64,000 nt of DNA from Methanolobus sp. UBA32 (GCA_002507205.1 DAZF01000050.1:50825-114824); one strand, 5' to 3'. Positions 41,894-51,950 are shown, numbered from the stretch's first letter. The notes: generated by a model from the sequence alone, not told the origin. Translations and numbers: made by a program.

Positions 41894-43177
41894 ATGATGG
41901 AAGAGAGGGAACAAAGAGCGTGGCTTCAGAGAGAAGTCATGGAATGGGAAAATGATGGCATAATCAATGACGAACAGTTAAATGCCATATTGTCAAGATA
42001 CGATATGCCGACAAATTTCCGTGATGAAACTGCAACCAAAAAGGACGGAACATCACAGACCATCCAGGTAATGTCCATACTTGGTGCCTTACTTGTCGGA
42101 GTAGGAGCAATCCTTTTTGTTGCCGCTAACTGGAAAGAACTTCCCACTTTTGCAAAACTGCTACTCCTGTTCGGTACGACATATTCCACATATTTTGCAG
42201 GCTGGAATTTGAAATACAGGAAGGACACTCGCCCTAAACTGGGAGAAGCCTTGCTTTTTCTTGCCTCGCTGCTGATAGGCGCAACAATATTCCTGAATGC
42301 ACAGATATTCAATGTCAATGCAGATGCACACTGGCTTTTACTCGTGTGGTTAATAGCAATACTGCCCTACGGATATGCATTCAATTCAAGCAGTATCCTT
42401 ATCCTGAAAATATTCGTATTTGCCCTGTGGACTGTGTTTTATGTTGGACAGAATACGGAACTTTTCGTGGGTTCTTTTGGCATCTTCATGTTCTACCTGT
42501 TGTTAGGCATCAACCTGTATGGACTTGGACAGATACACCTGAGATTTGAACGCTTTTCACACTTCAGGGAATTGTACCAGGGATCAGGGCTGTTCTTCAT
42601 TCTTATATCGTATTTCTACTTCTCACTGGAAACACCGTTCAGGCACACATTAACACGCATAGCACCACTGACAGGGACGCTTCAGGCACTTTTTATCCTG
42701 TTCATGCTGATATCGGTCATAATGATAGTACAAAGTGCCCTGTTATGCAAAATGCATGAGAATAGCAAATACGAGCTTATTGTGCTCATACTCGCATTTG
42801 CAGGCCTGTTTGCCATCTGGATGCTGACCATATTCAAAGATTCACTCGCAGTCTCGCAGGTTCAGGATTACGGACTGACCCAGCTGGAACCCGGCACAGC
42901 CACATTGCTATTCATTCTCTTTAATCTCATGTTCTTCATCCTAACTATAGGGAGCATACTCATCGGATACTACAGATCAATATTGCCATTTGTCAATATA
43001 GGAATGGGTTTTTTCATAATCGGAGTATTGCACCTGTATTTTACTACATTATACAGGTCTTTGCCCAGGTCCCTTGCATTCATTGTTGGCGGACTGATCC
43101 TCCTGTTGTTTGGATGGTACATGGAGAAAAAAAGGCGCATAATAATAAATGATATAAAAGAAGGGGAACGCGCATGA
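41894..43177 (+). CDS. DUF2157 domain membrane protein
   Basis: 427 aa. A cytoplasmic N-terminus of about 60 residues (ISDEQ-like IINDEQLNAILSRY) is followed by the DUF2157 signature (ILGALLVGVGAILFVAANWK) and about twelve hydrophobic helices. Function unknown. Overlaps the next gene by four bases, and these two families are usually found together, so they probably act as one membrane complex (inference). Confidence 0.85.
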   Translation: MMEEREQRAWLQREVMEWENDGIINDEQLNAILSRYDMPTNFRDETATKKDGTSQTIQVMSILGALLVGVGAILFVAANWKELPTFAKLLLLFGTTYSTYFAGWNLKYRKDTRPKLGEALLFLASLLIGATIFLNAQIFNVNADAHWLLLVWLIAILPYGYAFNSSSILILKIFVFALWTVFYVGQNTELFVGSFGIFMFYLLLGINLYGLGQIHLRFERFSHFRELYQGSGLFFILISYFYFSLETPFRHTLTRIAPLTGTLQALFILFMLISVIMIVQSALLCKMHENSKYELIVLILAFAGLFAIWMLTIFKDSLAVSQVQDYGLTQLEPGTATLLFILFNLMFFILTIGSILIGYYRSILPFVNIGMGFFIIGVLHLYFTTLYRSLPRSLAFIVGGLILLLFGWYMEKKRRIIINDIKEGERA

Positions 43178-43695
43178 AGCAAAAACAATTCCTTTTGCTG
43201 ATGGCATACTCACTGATAGTCATCTCACTGATATTCCTGCCTAAATATACTACATTGAACCATGGGAAAGAAATTGTACTAAAAACCGAGCCTGTTGACC
43301 CGAGAGATGTATTCAGGGGAGATTATGTAATCCTCAGTTATGAAATATCAAACGTGAACCTTAATGAAACACCCTATGACTATGATTTCATGGACGGTGA
43401 ACATATATATGCAGTACTCTCTGAGAAGGAAATATACTGGACCATAGATTCACTAAGCCACGCAAAACCTGCCATTGAGGATAAAGATGTCTGTATGAAA
43501 GGAACAGTTACCCGAAATACAGGTGATGCCATAATAATCGAATGGGGTATTGAGAGTTATTTCGTACCTGAAGGAGAAGGGTGGCAGATCCAGAAACAAA
43601 TGGATAATATTTCCGTGATAGTTTCAGTTGATAAGGGTTGCTCTGCTGTGGTCAAACAGCTTTTGATTAATGGTGAACCACTTGAGTTCGAATGA
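43174..43695 (+). CDS. GDYXXLXY domain membrane-anchored protein
   Basis: 173 aa. One N-terminal hydrophobic helix (about 5-22), then an extracytoplasmic beta-rich domain with VDPRDVFRGDYVILSYEI, which contains the family motif G-D-Y-x-x-L-x-Y, and later a second strand region. Partner of the DUF2157 protein. Function unknown. Confidence 0.85.
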   Translation: MKQKQFLLLMAYSLIVISLIFLPKYTTLNHGKEIVLKTEPVDPRDVFRGDYVILSYEISNVNLNETPYDYDFMDGEHIYAVLSEKEIYWTIDSLSHAKPAIEDKDVCMKGTVTRNTGDAIIIEWGIESYFVPEGEGWQIQKQMDNISVIVSVDKGCSAVVKQLLINGEPLEFE

Positions 43696-43715
43696 GCTCC
43701 ATGAGTCAAAAGGTT

Positions 43716-44330
43716 TCAGATAATCTTAGGACAGATATCATCCATGATACACCCATCGCATTTCGGACCAACTGGACGGCATACGTTCTGTCCGAACAGG
43801 ACCATCAGTCCATTGATGTCCTTCCAGTCCTTTTTTGATATCACTTTCTCAAGCTCTTTTTCCGTCTCATCGGGGTCTGGTGTCTCAACAAGACCCATGC
43901 GGTTGGATATCCTGTGTACATGAGTATCCACTGCAATGACATCCTGCTCAAATCCATATCCAAGCACGCAGTTGGCAGTCTTCCTGCCAACACCCGGCAG
44001 TTTGAGAAGCTCATCCATGCTGTCAGGGACAACTCCATTATAGTCCTGAAGAATAATACGTGAAATATCAATGATACGCTGGGCTTTCACCCTGTAGAAA
44101 CCCACATTCCTTATCAGTTCCTGTATCTCATCCACGTCGGCCTCTGCCATTTCCTCAACCGTGCCAAATGCCCTGAAAAGGTTCTGCGTTGTGGGGATTG
44201 TCACTTCATCACGGGTGCGCTGGGACAGGACAGTGGATATCAGAAGATAGAAAGGATCACGGTTAATGTGAAAGTAACCATTCGGATACAATTCCCTGAG
44301 GCGTAAGACTACATCTTTGACATACATCAA
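43716..44330 (-). CDS. nth: Endonuclease III (DNA glycosylase/AP lyase)
   Basis: 204 aa. Removes oxidised pyrimidines. Helix-hairpin-helix LPGVGRKTANCVLG with the catalytic Lys at its end region, catalytic Asp in AVDTHVHRISNRMG, and a 4Fe-4S cluster CRPVGPKCDGCIMDDIC (C-x6-C-x2-C-x5-C) at the C-terminus. Two ATG codons in a row at the start (44330, 44327). Confidence 0.95.
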   Translation of the reverse strand: MMYVKDVVLRLRELYPNGYFHINRDPFYLLISTVLSQRTRDEVTIPTTQNLFRAFGTVEEMAEADVDEIQELIRNVGFYRVKAQRIIDISRIILQDYNGVVPDSMDELLKLPGVGRKTANCVLGYGFEQDVIAVDTHVHRISNRMGLVETPDPDETEKELEKVISKKDWKDINGLMVLFGQNVCRPVGPKCDGCIMDDICPKII

Positions 44331-44417
44331 ATGAATGAGAATCTTCAGGATATAAAAATACTTTGTAAATGAGGAATCATAATGTCGAAAATAAGCAGTG
44401 AATACTTTATTTTTTAG

Positions 44418-46733
44418 TTACTTGTTTGTACTCTGGCTTTTGCTTTTAAGATAGGAAGGGAAATGCACGTGTACAGTTGTTCCGGCACCTTCATCACTTT
44501 CTACCCAAATCTTCCCGCCATGTATCTCTGCTATTGTTTTACTGACGTACAGACCCAATCCGCTTCCTCCATACTTCCTTGACATGGAACCATCTATCTG
44601 ATAGAAACGTTTGAAAATATTGGATAATTCATGCTTGGGCATACCTATTCCGGAGTCTTTTACCATGACATGAACATCACCCCCATCCTCAAAAGCACGA
44701 ATCAGAACCTTTGAGCCATCGTGACTGAATTTTATGGCATTGTCAATTATAGACCTGAAAAGATAGGGCATGTATTCCACATCCCCATTTATCAAAGGCA
44801 AATTCTCTTCAAAGTCAAGAAGAAGTATCAGACTTTTATCCTCAGACCTGAATGAGAAATATTCCACCACTTTCCTTAAGCTGTCCTCTATCCTGATAGG
44901 GTCCATCCTATAGTGAACCTTACCTGATTTGACAATACTCATGTATATCAGAGAGTCCAGCAGGAAACTTAAGTGGTCATACTTGGTAAGAACCGTTTTC
45001 ATGGCATTTTTCTGCCTTGTGTTAAGTGGACCCATCACTTCATCATGGACAAGTTCGCTGTAACCCTTTATCGAAATGAGAGGAGTTTTTAATTCATGAC
45101 TCAGGTTGGAGAGAAATTCATCCTTCATCCTTTCAAGAGTTTGGAGTTCCTCATTCTTTTTTGTCAGTTCTGCAGTGTACAAGCTGATCTCCTCTTCAGC
45201 CTTCTTGCGCTCAGAGATATCACGGGTCACGCCAAGGAAAAACTGGAAATTACCATCTTCATCATAAACAGGATTTGCAATGGCTTCGGTCCATATACGG
45301 CGACCGTCTTTATGATATTGTTCTATCTCAAAACTCTCGGAGTAGCTAGCTTCACCGGCCTTCAATTTATCATAGAATCTGCTAATCGCATTAGCTATTG
45401 TAACCTGATGCTCAGGAGGGAATATCTCATCAAATGACTGGTTAGCAACTTCTTCAGATGTATACCCCCTTAATTTAAAAACTGATGGGCTTGTATACAT
45501 GAATTTGCCTTCCTTACTCAAAGTCCATATTACATCATTGGCATTTTCTGCAAGGAGACGGAATTTGTGTTCACTTTCCCTTAAGACCTTCTCTGCATAC
45601 TTTCGCTCACTTATATCCCTTACATTACACAGAAGAGCACTGATGTTATTGTATTCAATTACCCTTACACCCATTTCCACCGGAATTGAGCTGCCATCCT
45701 TTTTCAGATATGCAAGCTCAAATCTGCTAAATCTATTTTCCATAATGTCTGCAACTATTTCGTAACAGACCCCCTGGAACTCAGGAGCTACAAGGTCATC
45801 CCGTGAGATAGACAATAATTCATCCATGTTATATCCAAGCATCTCACACGCAACTGAATTTGCATCGACCACATTACAGTCTAAATCAAAAATAATAATT
45901 GCATCTGCTGCGTTTTCAAAAAGAACCCTGAATTTCCCTTCGGATGCCTTTAGCTTCATGGAAGCAAGTCGTTCCTCTGTCACATCTGAACCGGAACTGA
46001 GTATGCCTGAAAGTTCCCCATTTAAGTCCTTCAAGGAGGAATTATTCCAGCGGATAATCTTTTTTTCACCACTTTTAGTGAGAATTCCATTTTCAAAAAC
46101 TTTTACAGCATCAAGATTCCCACCCATCACATTTCTGAAAACCGAGGATACACCATCCCGATCTTCCGGAGGGACAACTGTTTCCACCCAATTTTTGCCT
46201 ATCAATTCGGATTCTTCATATCCGAGCAACTGGCAGCATTTATTATTTGCAAGTTTAACCATCCCGTCCCGATCAAAAGCAACTATTATACACCCTGCAA
46301 TATCAAGATAATTCTGCGCCCTATCCCTTTCGGAGCTCAGCTCATCATATAACTGCTTGTTCCTTAACAGAGTACGTACCCGGGTAAGAACCTCAACCCT
46401 GTCAATAGGTTTGACAAGGAATTCATCTGCACCTGCCTCAATTCCCTCAATCCTATCATCCTTAGATGAAAGAGCAGTAATCATAATGACCGGAATAAAG
46501 TGTGTTGATCCAGAAGCCTTGATCCTGCGACACACCTCATAACCATTCATGTCAGGCATCATTATATCAAGCATCACAAGGTCTATCTTTTCAGAACTTA
46601 TGATATCAAGAGCTTCCATACCACCATAAGCTGCTCGAACAACATAGTCTTTTGAAAGGAAAGCCTGTAGAAGCTTTACGTTGAGAGGGTCATCATCAAC
46701 GACCAATAAGGTGTATTCGGGTTTTTTGTCCAT
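44418..46733 (-). CDS. Hybrid sensor histidine kinase: receiver, three PAS, kinase
   Basis: 771 aa, no membrane segment, so cytoplasmic. Residues 7-123 are a response-regulator receiver (LVVDDDP, phospho-acceptor D56 in VMLDIMMPD, Lys in FLVKPID). Three PAS/PAC units follow at about 143-260, 265-380 and 390-510, each ending in a D-I-S-E-R-K or similar motif. HisKA around 535 has LSHELKTPLISIKGYSEL; HATPase motifs NAIKFSHDG, DSGIGMPK and GGSGLGLYVSK close it. An N-terminal receiver feeding a kinase is the usual methanosarcinal layout. Ligands and output unknown; no partner regulator adjoins. Confidence 0.92.
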   Translation of the reverse strand: MDKKPEYTLLVVDDDPLNVKLLQAFLSKDYVVRAAYGGMEALDIISSEKIDLVMLDIMMPDMNGYEVCRRIKASGSTHFIPVIMITALSSKDDRIEGIEAGADEFLVKPIDRVEVLTRVRTLLRNKQLYDELSSERDRAQNYLDIAGCIIVAFDRDGMVKLANNKCCQLLGYEESELIGKNWVETVVPPEDRDGVSSVFRNVMGGNLDAVKVFENGILTKSGEKKIIRWNNSSLKDLNGELSGILSSGSDVTEERLASMKLKASEGKFRVLFENAADAIIIFDLDCNVVDANSVACEMLGYNMDELLSISRDDLVAPEFQGVCYEIVADIMENRFSRFELAYLKKDGSSIPVEMGVRVIEYNNISALLCNVRDISERKYAEKVLRESEHKFRLLAENANDVIWTLSKEGKFMYTSPSVFKLRGYTSEEVANQSFDEIFPPEHQVTIANAISRFYDKLKAGEASYSESFEIEQYHKDGRRIWTEAIANPVYDEDGNFQFFLGVTRDISERKKAEEEISLYTAELTKKNEELQTLERMKDEFLSNLSHELKTPLISIKGYSELVHDEVMGPLNTRQKNAMKTVLTKYDHLSFLLDSLIYMSIVKSGKVHYRMDPIRIEDSLRKVVEYFSFRSEDKSLILLLDFEENLPLINGDVEYMPYLFRSIIDNAIKFSHDGSKVLIRAFEDGGDVHVMVKDSGIGMPKHELSNIFKRFYQIDGSMSRKYGGSGLGLYVSKTIAEIHGGKIWVESDEGAGTTVHVHFPSYLKSKSQSTNK

Positions 46734-46930
46734 GTTACTATAAACCTTGAATAGCTAATGGCGAAATATAAGTTAAGATAATAGCTATTAAATTATTGTT
46801 AATGCAACAATGTGGAATAGTACATTATGAGCAATTGTTGCAGAATAACCATATCTCGCTATTAATATATAAAATTCATGAGCTGGTTTTTCAGATTGTT
46901 GAAAAGAAAAATTAAAATGGAGGTCTAAAA

Positions 46931-47398
46931 ATGATAGAATTCCTGTCAGGGTTAATAGAAGAACATGCGTTTCTTGGACTGTTCATAACAAGCTTCCTTG
47001 CTTCAACAATCCTCCCCCTTGGTTCAGAAGCATTTGTAGTATTACTGATCAGTAGAGGTTTTGATACCCTGTCGGTCATAATGGTGGCATCAATAGGTAA
47101 CTACCTTGGAGCATGTACCACATATTATGTCGGGCTGAGAGGGCGCATGGACATAATAGAGCGATTCTTTTCAATCTCCAGAGAACAACTTGAAAGAACA
47201 GATAAGCTGTTTGCAAAATACGGGGCTTTTCTGCTGCTTTTAACGTGGATGCCAATTATAGGAGATGCTATTGCAGCAACCGGAGGAATCCTTAAGCTCA
47301 ATTTCAAAGTATTTTCTTTTTACGTATTCATAGGAAAAATGGCAAGATATGCAGCACTATCATACATTGCAGTGGGCACACTGGCCAGTATCCAGTAA
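46931..47398 (+). CDS. YqaA/VTT family membrane protein
   Basis: 155 aa with five or so hydrophobic segments. The segments SFLASTILPLGSEAFVVLL and LLLLTWMPIIGDAIAATGGI fit the DedA/VTT (SNARE-associated) fold; that family includes lipid scramblases. GGAGGT lies 9 bases before the ATG. Single gene. Confidence 0.85.
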   Translation: MIEFLSGLIEEHAFLGLFITSFLASTILPLGSEAFVVLLISRGFDTLSVIMVASIGNYLGACTTYYVGLRGRMDIIERFFSISREQLERTDKLFAKYGAFLLLLTWMPIIGDAIAATGGILKLNFKVFSFYVFIGKMARYAALSYIAVGTLASIQ

Positions 47399-47534
47399 AA
47401 TACCATTTTTTTATGGGCAGATTATTCAAATAGTCTAATAATTGGAGAAAAAAGGCATAACTATATATAATGTACACGAACATACAAACAAATATATATT
47501 AAAGAAGATAGCAAACTTGTTAAAAGGGATGAAA

Positions 47535-47735
47535 ATGGCACAATTAGACCTTGATGAAAAATCAATGAAGAAGACTTCTTTGCTGATACCTGTTGCAGTA
47601 ATTATTGGAACTCTGTTAGCAATCATCGCATATACATATCTGCAACCTACAACAGCGTTGATCACCATTTTCTCAGGCAGCATTATTGTAGCCCTTATCA
47701 CTTACGCCCTCCTGAAAAAAAAGAGCGAACAGTGA
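47535..47735 (+). CDS. Small two-helix membrane protein
   Basis: 66 aa. A charged start MAQLDLDEKSMKKTS is followed by two hydrophobic helices (about 15-32 and 36-58) and a lysine-rich end. AAGGGA lies before the ATG at 47535; an ATG two codons earlier is possible. A TATA box (CTATATATAATG, 47461-47472) lies upstream, so the longer frame from 47442 is not used. No family recognised. Confidence 0.6.
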   Translation: MAQLDLDEKSMKKTSLLIPVAVIIGTLLAIIAYTYLQPTTALITIFSGSIIVALITYALLKKKSEQ

Positions 47736-47788
47736 ATCAGGAATCAACGACAGATTTATAGACATGAAGGCGTATTTTCCCTTAATCT

Positions 47789-47862
47789 GGGCTCGTGGTC
47801 TAGCTGGTCATGACGTTGCCTTCACACGGCAGAGGTCGGGTGTTCGAATCTCCCCGGGCCCA
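47789..47862 (+). tRNA. tRNA-Val (CAC)
   Basis: Acceptor GGGCTCG/CGGGCCC (one G-T pair), anticodon stem TTGCC/GGCAG around loop TTCACAC, T loop TTCGAAT, discriminator A, no encoded CCA. The T stem GGGTG/CTCCC contains a T-T mismatch at its fourth position. Confidence 0.93.
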
Positions 47863-48119
47863 TCATAGTTTTTTCCTTCGGTTGATAGCGTTTTTACTAC
47901 TTTTTCTAACTTCTCAATACGAGCTTTTGTGTCAGGAAAGATACTGATACAATTGTACTATTTCACTCTTATCATATCGTTTATGGCGGGTTTTACAGAA
48001 CTATTATCAAGTAATATATATAAGTGTATGACATTCTATTTTATGTGACACATTCTTGATATTCCGTAAATATTTCACCATGTGTTGTAGAAGTAGCAAT
48101 TAACAGCAGGATAGAATGT

Positions 48120-49175
48120 ATGGTACCATTAAATAATAATGACCCCATGGAAAAGTTAGTGTTTTGCCTGGATAAAGCAATTGAAACTATCCAAAGTACG
48201 ATATCTGACTTTAAAGATGGAAAGAGGGTAAATATCGCCATACTTGGATTGCCCTATGCAGGTAAATCTAAACTTTTAGATGAGATTGCTGACATTTATC
48301 CACATGAACTGACAAAGGTGACCTTTTCGTCCATAATCGATAACAAAGAAGAGATCCCTATTCGGGAGGATCCTAATAGTATAATGATATTTGACAATTG
48401 TCATTACCTTTATATGAGAAAGATAGGTGGGTTCGATGTTATTGAAGATTTTCTTAAAATGTTGATTTCCTCTGACGACCGGCTCTACATAACAACATGG
48501 AATATCCATTCATGGAATTATCTCAATCAGGTTATGGACATCGGAAAATATTTCCCGGTACAGGTAGAGATCCCACGAATGAGTAAGGAAGATATGAAAA
48601 TGTTCTTGCTTTCAGAATATGAAGAGGGCGAGATACAATTTGTGAATGATACTGAAAAACAAGATAAAAAAATATTTCAAATTGTTAAAAAACCGATAGC
48701 AATAGATGTCATTCATGGTAAGTTCAATTACTATGTGTTGAGGTTCAACCGTATCGCACTTAGAGCATTGCTTTTTAATAGAAAGCCTGACGAAACCGCA
48801 GAATCCATAATATTCAATGAAATTGTAAAGCTATCTCACGGAAACCCGGGAGTTGCAAAGGAGATATGGAACAAATGGTTGGATTACCCTGTAATAAGAA
48901 CAAGTATTATTGGTACGATTGACACTAATATAGACCTTGATAGTACCGGAAGATTTGTTCTGTATATTATATTGTCAATGGGACATATCAAAAAAGAAGA
49001 AATGAAAAATATACTGAACCTGAGTTGTAATGTTGATGATATGATCATTAACAAGATCCTGTTTGAAATGCTGAATCAGGACATTATAGCGAAGAATGAT
49101 GAGTACTACAGCGTTAAACCTGAAAAACTGTACATTGTAGTCAAATACCTGGAGAACATCAGGCTGGTGTGGTGA
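48120..49175 (+). CDS. P-loop ATPase paired with an MscS channel
   Basis: 351 aa. Walker A GLPYAGKS (about residue 43) and Walker B SIMIFDNCHYLY define an AAA+/STAND-like NTPase; after about residue 230 an Orc/STAND-like helical and winged-helix region follows (KLSHGNPGVAKEIWNKW, SMGHIKKEEMKNIL). No effector nuclease domain. The stop codon overlaps the start of the MscS gene, so the two are made together. I infer that it senses a signal and gates or controls the channel; stress or defence are both possible. A TATA box lies near 48013-48021. Confidence 0.75.
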   Translation: MVPLNNNDPMEKLVFCLDKAIETIQSTISDFKDGKRVNIAILGLPYAGKSKLLDEIADIYPHELTKVTFSSIIDNKEEIPIREDPNSIMIFDNCHYLYMRKIGGFDVIEDFLKMLISSDDRLYITTWNIHSWNYLNQVMDIGKYFPVQVEIPRMSKEDMKMFLLSEYEEGEIQFVNDTEKQDKKIFQIVKKPIAIDVIHGKFNYYVLRFNRIALRALLFNRKPDETAESIIFNEIVKLSHGNPGVAKEIWNKWLDYPVIRTSIIGTIDTNIDLDSTGRFVLYIILSMGHIKKEEMKNILNLSCNVDDMIINKILFEMLNQDIIAKNDEYYSVKPEKLYIVVKYLENIRLVW

Positions 49176-49999
49176 TGGTTGAATATGAGGTTGAAGAATT
49201 TGTCACGACTTTCGGACAGATCGATGCACGAACCATTTTTGTATCTTTTGTTATAATAGCCCTTACAGTCATCCTTACAAAGATCGTAGCTTTTTTGCTG
49301 ACGAAGTTATCGGAAATGTCATGGAAATACAGGTTACATCTCAAGACAATAATACCGCTTTCTAAAGTTCTCATTTATTCCATATCTGTCTATTATATTT
49401 TAGCATCGGTATTTGCTCTTTCACTAAACCAGCTGGTGCTCCTGAGTGGTCTTATTGGTGCTGCGATAGGTTTTGGATTAAGGAATCTTTTTGAGGATAT
49501 TGCAGCAGGGGTCATTATCGTAATGGAAAAGACATATCAGGTAGGGGACAGAATAGAGATGGGAAAATATTACGGAGAAGTAAAAGATATAGGCCTGAGA
49601 GCTACCCGTTTTATCACCCCCAATGATGATCTGGTATCGGCTCCAAACAACCTGATATTTACAGAATGTGTGGCAAGTGGTAATTCAGGCAATTCTGAAA
49701 TGATGGCATCTCTTGATATTTATATAGAGAACGACTCTGAAATAGACCTGGCAATGAAGATACTAAGAGAAGCTGTTGTCACTTCCAGGTTCGTCTACAT
49801 ATCCCCCACAAGGCCGGTAACTATTCTTTTAAATGATTACCCTTTCTACAAAGGCCTTAAAGCACGATCGTATGTGAACGACCTCAGGGATGAGTTCGTG
49901 TTCAGATCAGACATAACCCGAAGAACATGGAACGAGTTCTATAAAAGGGGAATAAAGCCTCCAAAGGTACACATTATGAATTATGAGGAAAACAATTGA
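49175..49999 (+). CDS. MscS-family mechanosensitive channel
   Basis: 274 aa. Two or three N-terminal helices, the last being the pore helix LLSGLIGAAIGFGLRNLFEDIAAG written in family style (Gly/Ala-packed), then the cytoplasmic beta domain (YQVGDRIEMG, ATRFITPNDDLVSAPNN). ATG at 49175 overlaps the ATPase stop. Compact, channel-only form. Releases ions under membrane tension in the family; here coupling to the upstream ATPase is likely. Confidence 0.9.
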   Translation: MVEYEVEEFVTTFGQIDARTIFVSFVIIALTVILTKIVAFLLTKLSEMSWKYRLHLKTIIPLSKVLIYSISVYYILASVFALSLNQLVLLSGLIGAAIGFGLRNLFEDIAAGVIIVMEKTYQVGDRIEMGKYYGEVKDIGLRATRFITPNDDLVSAPNNLIFTECVASGNSGNSEMMASLDIYIENDSEIDLAMKILREAVVTSRFVYISPTRPVTILLNDYPFYKGLKARSYVNDLRDEFVFRSDITRRTWNEFYKRGIKPPKVHIMNYEENN

Positions 50000-50009
50000 T
50001 AAATTATGT

Positions 50010-51950
50010 TTAGCTTGTATTTATCGGAATAGAAAAAGTGAACGTACTGCCCTCACCAACCTCGCTTTCAACCCATATCCTGCCTTCGTGAAGTTCAACA
50101 AATTTCTTCACCAGGGCAAGTCCGAGACCGGTTCCTGCAGACTCGTTTGCGAGATATGAATTCAGTTGTTTGAAGGGGTGGAAGAGTTTATTGATGTCCT
50201 CTTTTGATATACCAATGCCTGTATCCTTTACACTTACAAGAGCCACACTATCCGAACATCGTGCATGTATCTTTACCGAACCCCTGTCAGGAGTGAATTT
50301 GATGGCATTGCTTGCAAGGTTGTACATGATCTGCTTGAACTTTGTCCTATCTGCATTGATGGTATCAATCTGAGGATCGAACTCAACATCCACACTGATA
50401 CTTTTTTTCCGGGCAAGTGGAGATATCAATGTCTGAATTTCAGTGATGGCTTCTGATACGGATAAAGTTTCATACTGGAGTTCCATTTTGCCGGCTTCAA
50501 CCTTGGAGAGATCCAGCACATTATTGATCAGCTTCAGTAAATGCTTTCCTGCATCTGAAATATGAGCCACATACCGCATTTGTTTTTCATCAAGGGTTCC
50601 AAAAGTTTCATCGAGAAGAACATCAGAAAAACCTATTACCGAGGTCAGTGGAGTCCTCAGCTCATGACTCATGGTTGCCAGGAACCCATCCTTACTTCTG
50701 TTTGCAGCCTCTGCAACCATCTTTGCATGCAACAGTGCATCTTCAGCTTTTTTACGCTCAGTGATATCCTCAATGGTACCTATGACCGAATTCCTTCCGG
50801 CATAATACTCTGCAACAGAGCGAATATCACAGATAGCACCATCCACTTCCCTTCTGATCTTGAAATGGATATCATATGGTGTTTTTTCCCTGATAAGGCT
50901 CTTTAAGGCCTCATCCATCATAGGACGATATTCCGGCAGCGTTACTTTTTGTATATCGCCTATCGTGAGAGGTTTTACATCCAGACCATATATTCGAAAA
51001 GCTTCCTCAGAAGCAAAAACATCACCTGAATTCAGATCAATGCTCCAACTTCCCATATGCCCAATCTTTTGTGCAGTCCGCAGTTGCATTTCCCTGGTTT
51101 TCAATTCATCTTCTGCCAACTTGCGCTCAGTAATATCATGAATTACAGAATACAACAGGTTTTGTGAATTAACAGTGACCGGACTGCTGTATACTTCAAC
51201 ATCCCGGACTTTTCCGTTTGCAAGCTTATGTTTGAAAAGGAAGTAATTTCTCTTCTCATCTACCGCTTTCTGCAGTTCATCCCGAATACTTTCCGGAGAG
51301 AGAGTGTTTATTTCATGGATCTTTTTGCAGGTAATTTCTTCCAGTGGCCATCCATAGTATGTACATGCCGCAATATTAGCATCAATTATATCGAAGTTCT
51401 CAGGATTTATCAGCAGCATGATAGCTTTATTATTCTTGAATAAAGACCTGTAAGTATCACCTTTTTCCAGGAAGAATTTATCAGTCTGGTTAAGACCAGT
51501 AACGTTCTTTAAAATAAAAATGAAGAATTGATTTGGATATTCCATATATGTTGCATTCACTTCCATATCCAGAAGTCTGCCATCTTTAGTACGATGAATG
51601 AAATCTAAACGACCCATGCTCTGTTTAATGAGGGCTTGCAGGTTATCAACTAAATTATCCCTGCATTCACTTGCATCCAGGTCATTTAACTTCATTTTAA
51701 GAAGTTCTTCCCTGGAATACCCGGTGAGCTGGGAATATGCTTCATTTGCTTCCAGTACCTGACCACTGGGAGATATGCACAAATAACCATTAATCCAGGA
51801 TGCTGCAGTATCTGTTATGCAAGGTTCAGTAGCAAGTTCACTTTTCCCAGTAGACGATTCATGAGCATTCTGACCGACTATCCCACTAAAAGAGCAAACA
51901 TCATGTTCATATGAATCAGAAAATGATCCTTCTTTTTCCACCCGAACCAT
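50010..51950 (-). CDS. Soluble PAS-domain sensor histidine kinase
   Basis: 646 aa without membrane segments. Three PAS units (about 50-160, 165-280 and 285-410; first with NEAYSQLTGYSREELL, then PAC ends DITERKLAEDEL and DITERKKAED). HisKA has MSHELRTPLTSVIGFSDV around 433; HATPase boxes are NAIKFTPD, DTGIGISKED and GTGLGLALVKKFVE. No receiver domain. Faces the MscS gene tail to tail. Signal and partner unknown. Confidence 0.92.
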   Translation of the reverse strand: MVRVEKEGSFSDSYEHDVCSFSGIVGQNAHESSTGKSELATEPCITDTAASWINGYLCISPSGQVLEANEAYSQLTGYSREELLKMKLNDLDASECRDNLVDNLQALIKQSMGRLDFIHRTKDGRLLDMEVNATYMEYPNQFFIFILKNVTGLNQTDKFFLEKGDTYRSLFKNNKAIMLLINPENFDIIDANIAACTYYGWPLEEITCKKIHEINTLSPESIRDELQKAVDEKRNYFLFKHKLANGKVRDVEVYSSPVTVNSQNLLYSVIHDITERKLAEDELKTREMQLRTAQKIGHMGSWSIDLNSGDVFASEEAFRIYGLDVKPLTIGDIQKVTLPEYRPMMDEALKSLIREKTPYDIHFKIRREVDGAICDIRSVAEYYAGRNSVIGTIEDITERKKAEDALLHAKMVAEAANRSKDGFLATMSHELRTPLTSVIGFSDVLLDETFGTLDEKQMRYVAHISDAGKHLLKLINNVLDLSKVEAGKMELQYETLSVSEAITEIQTLISPLARKKSISVDVEFDPQIDTINADRTKFKQIMYNLASNAIKFTPDRGSVKIHARCSDSVALVSVKDTGIGISKEDINKLFHPFKQLNSYLANESAGTGLGLALVKKFVELHEGRIWVESEVGEGSTFTFSIPINTS

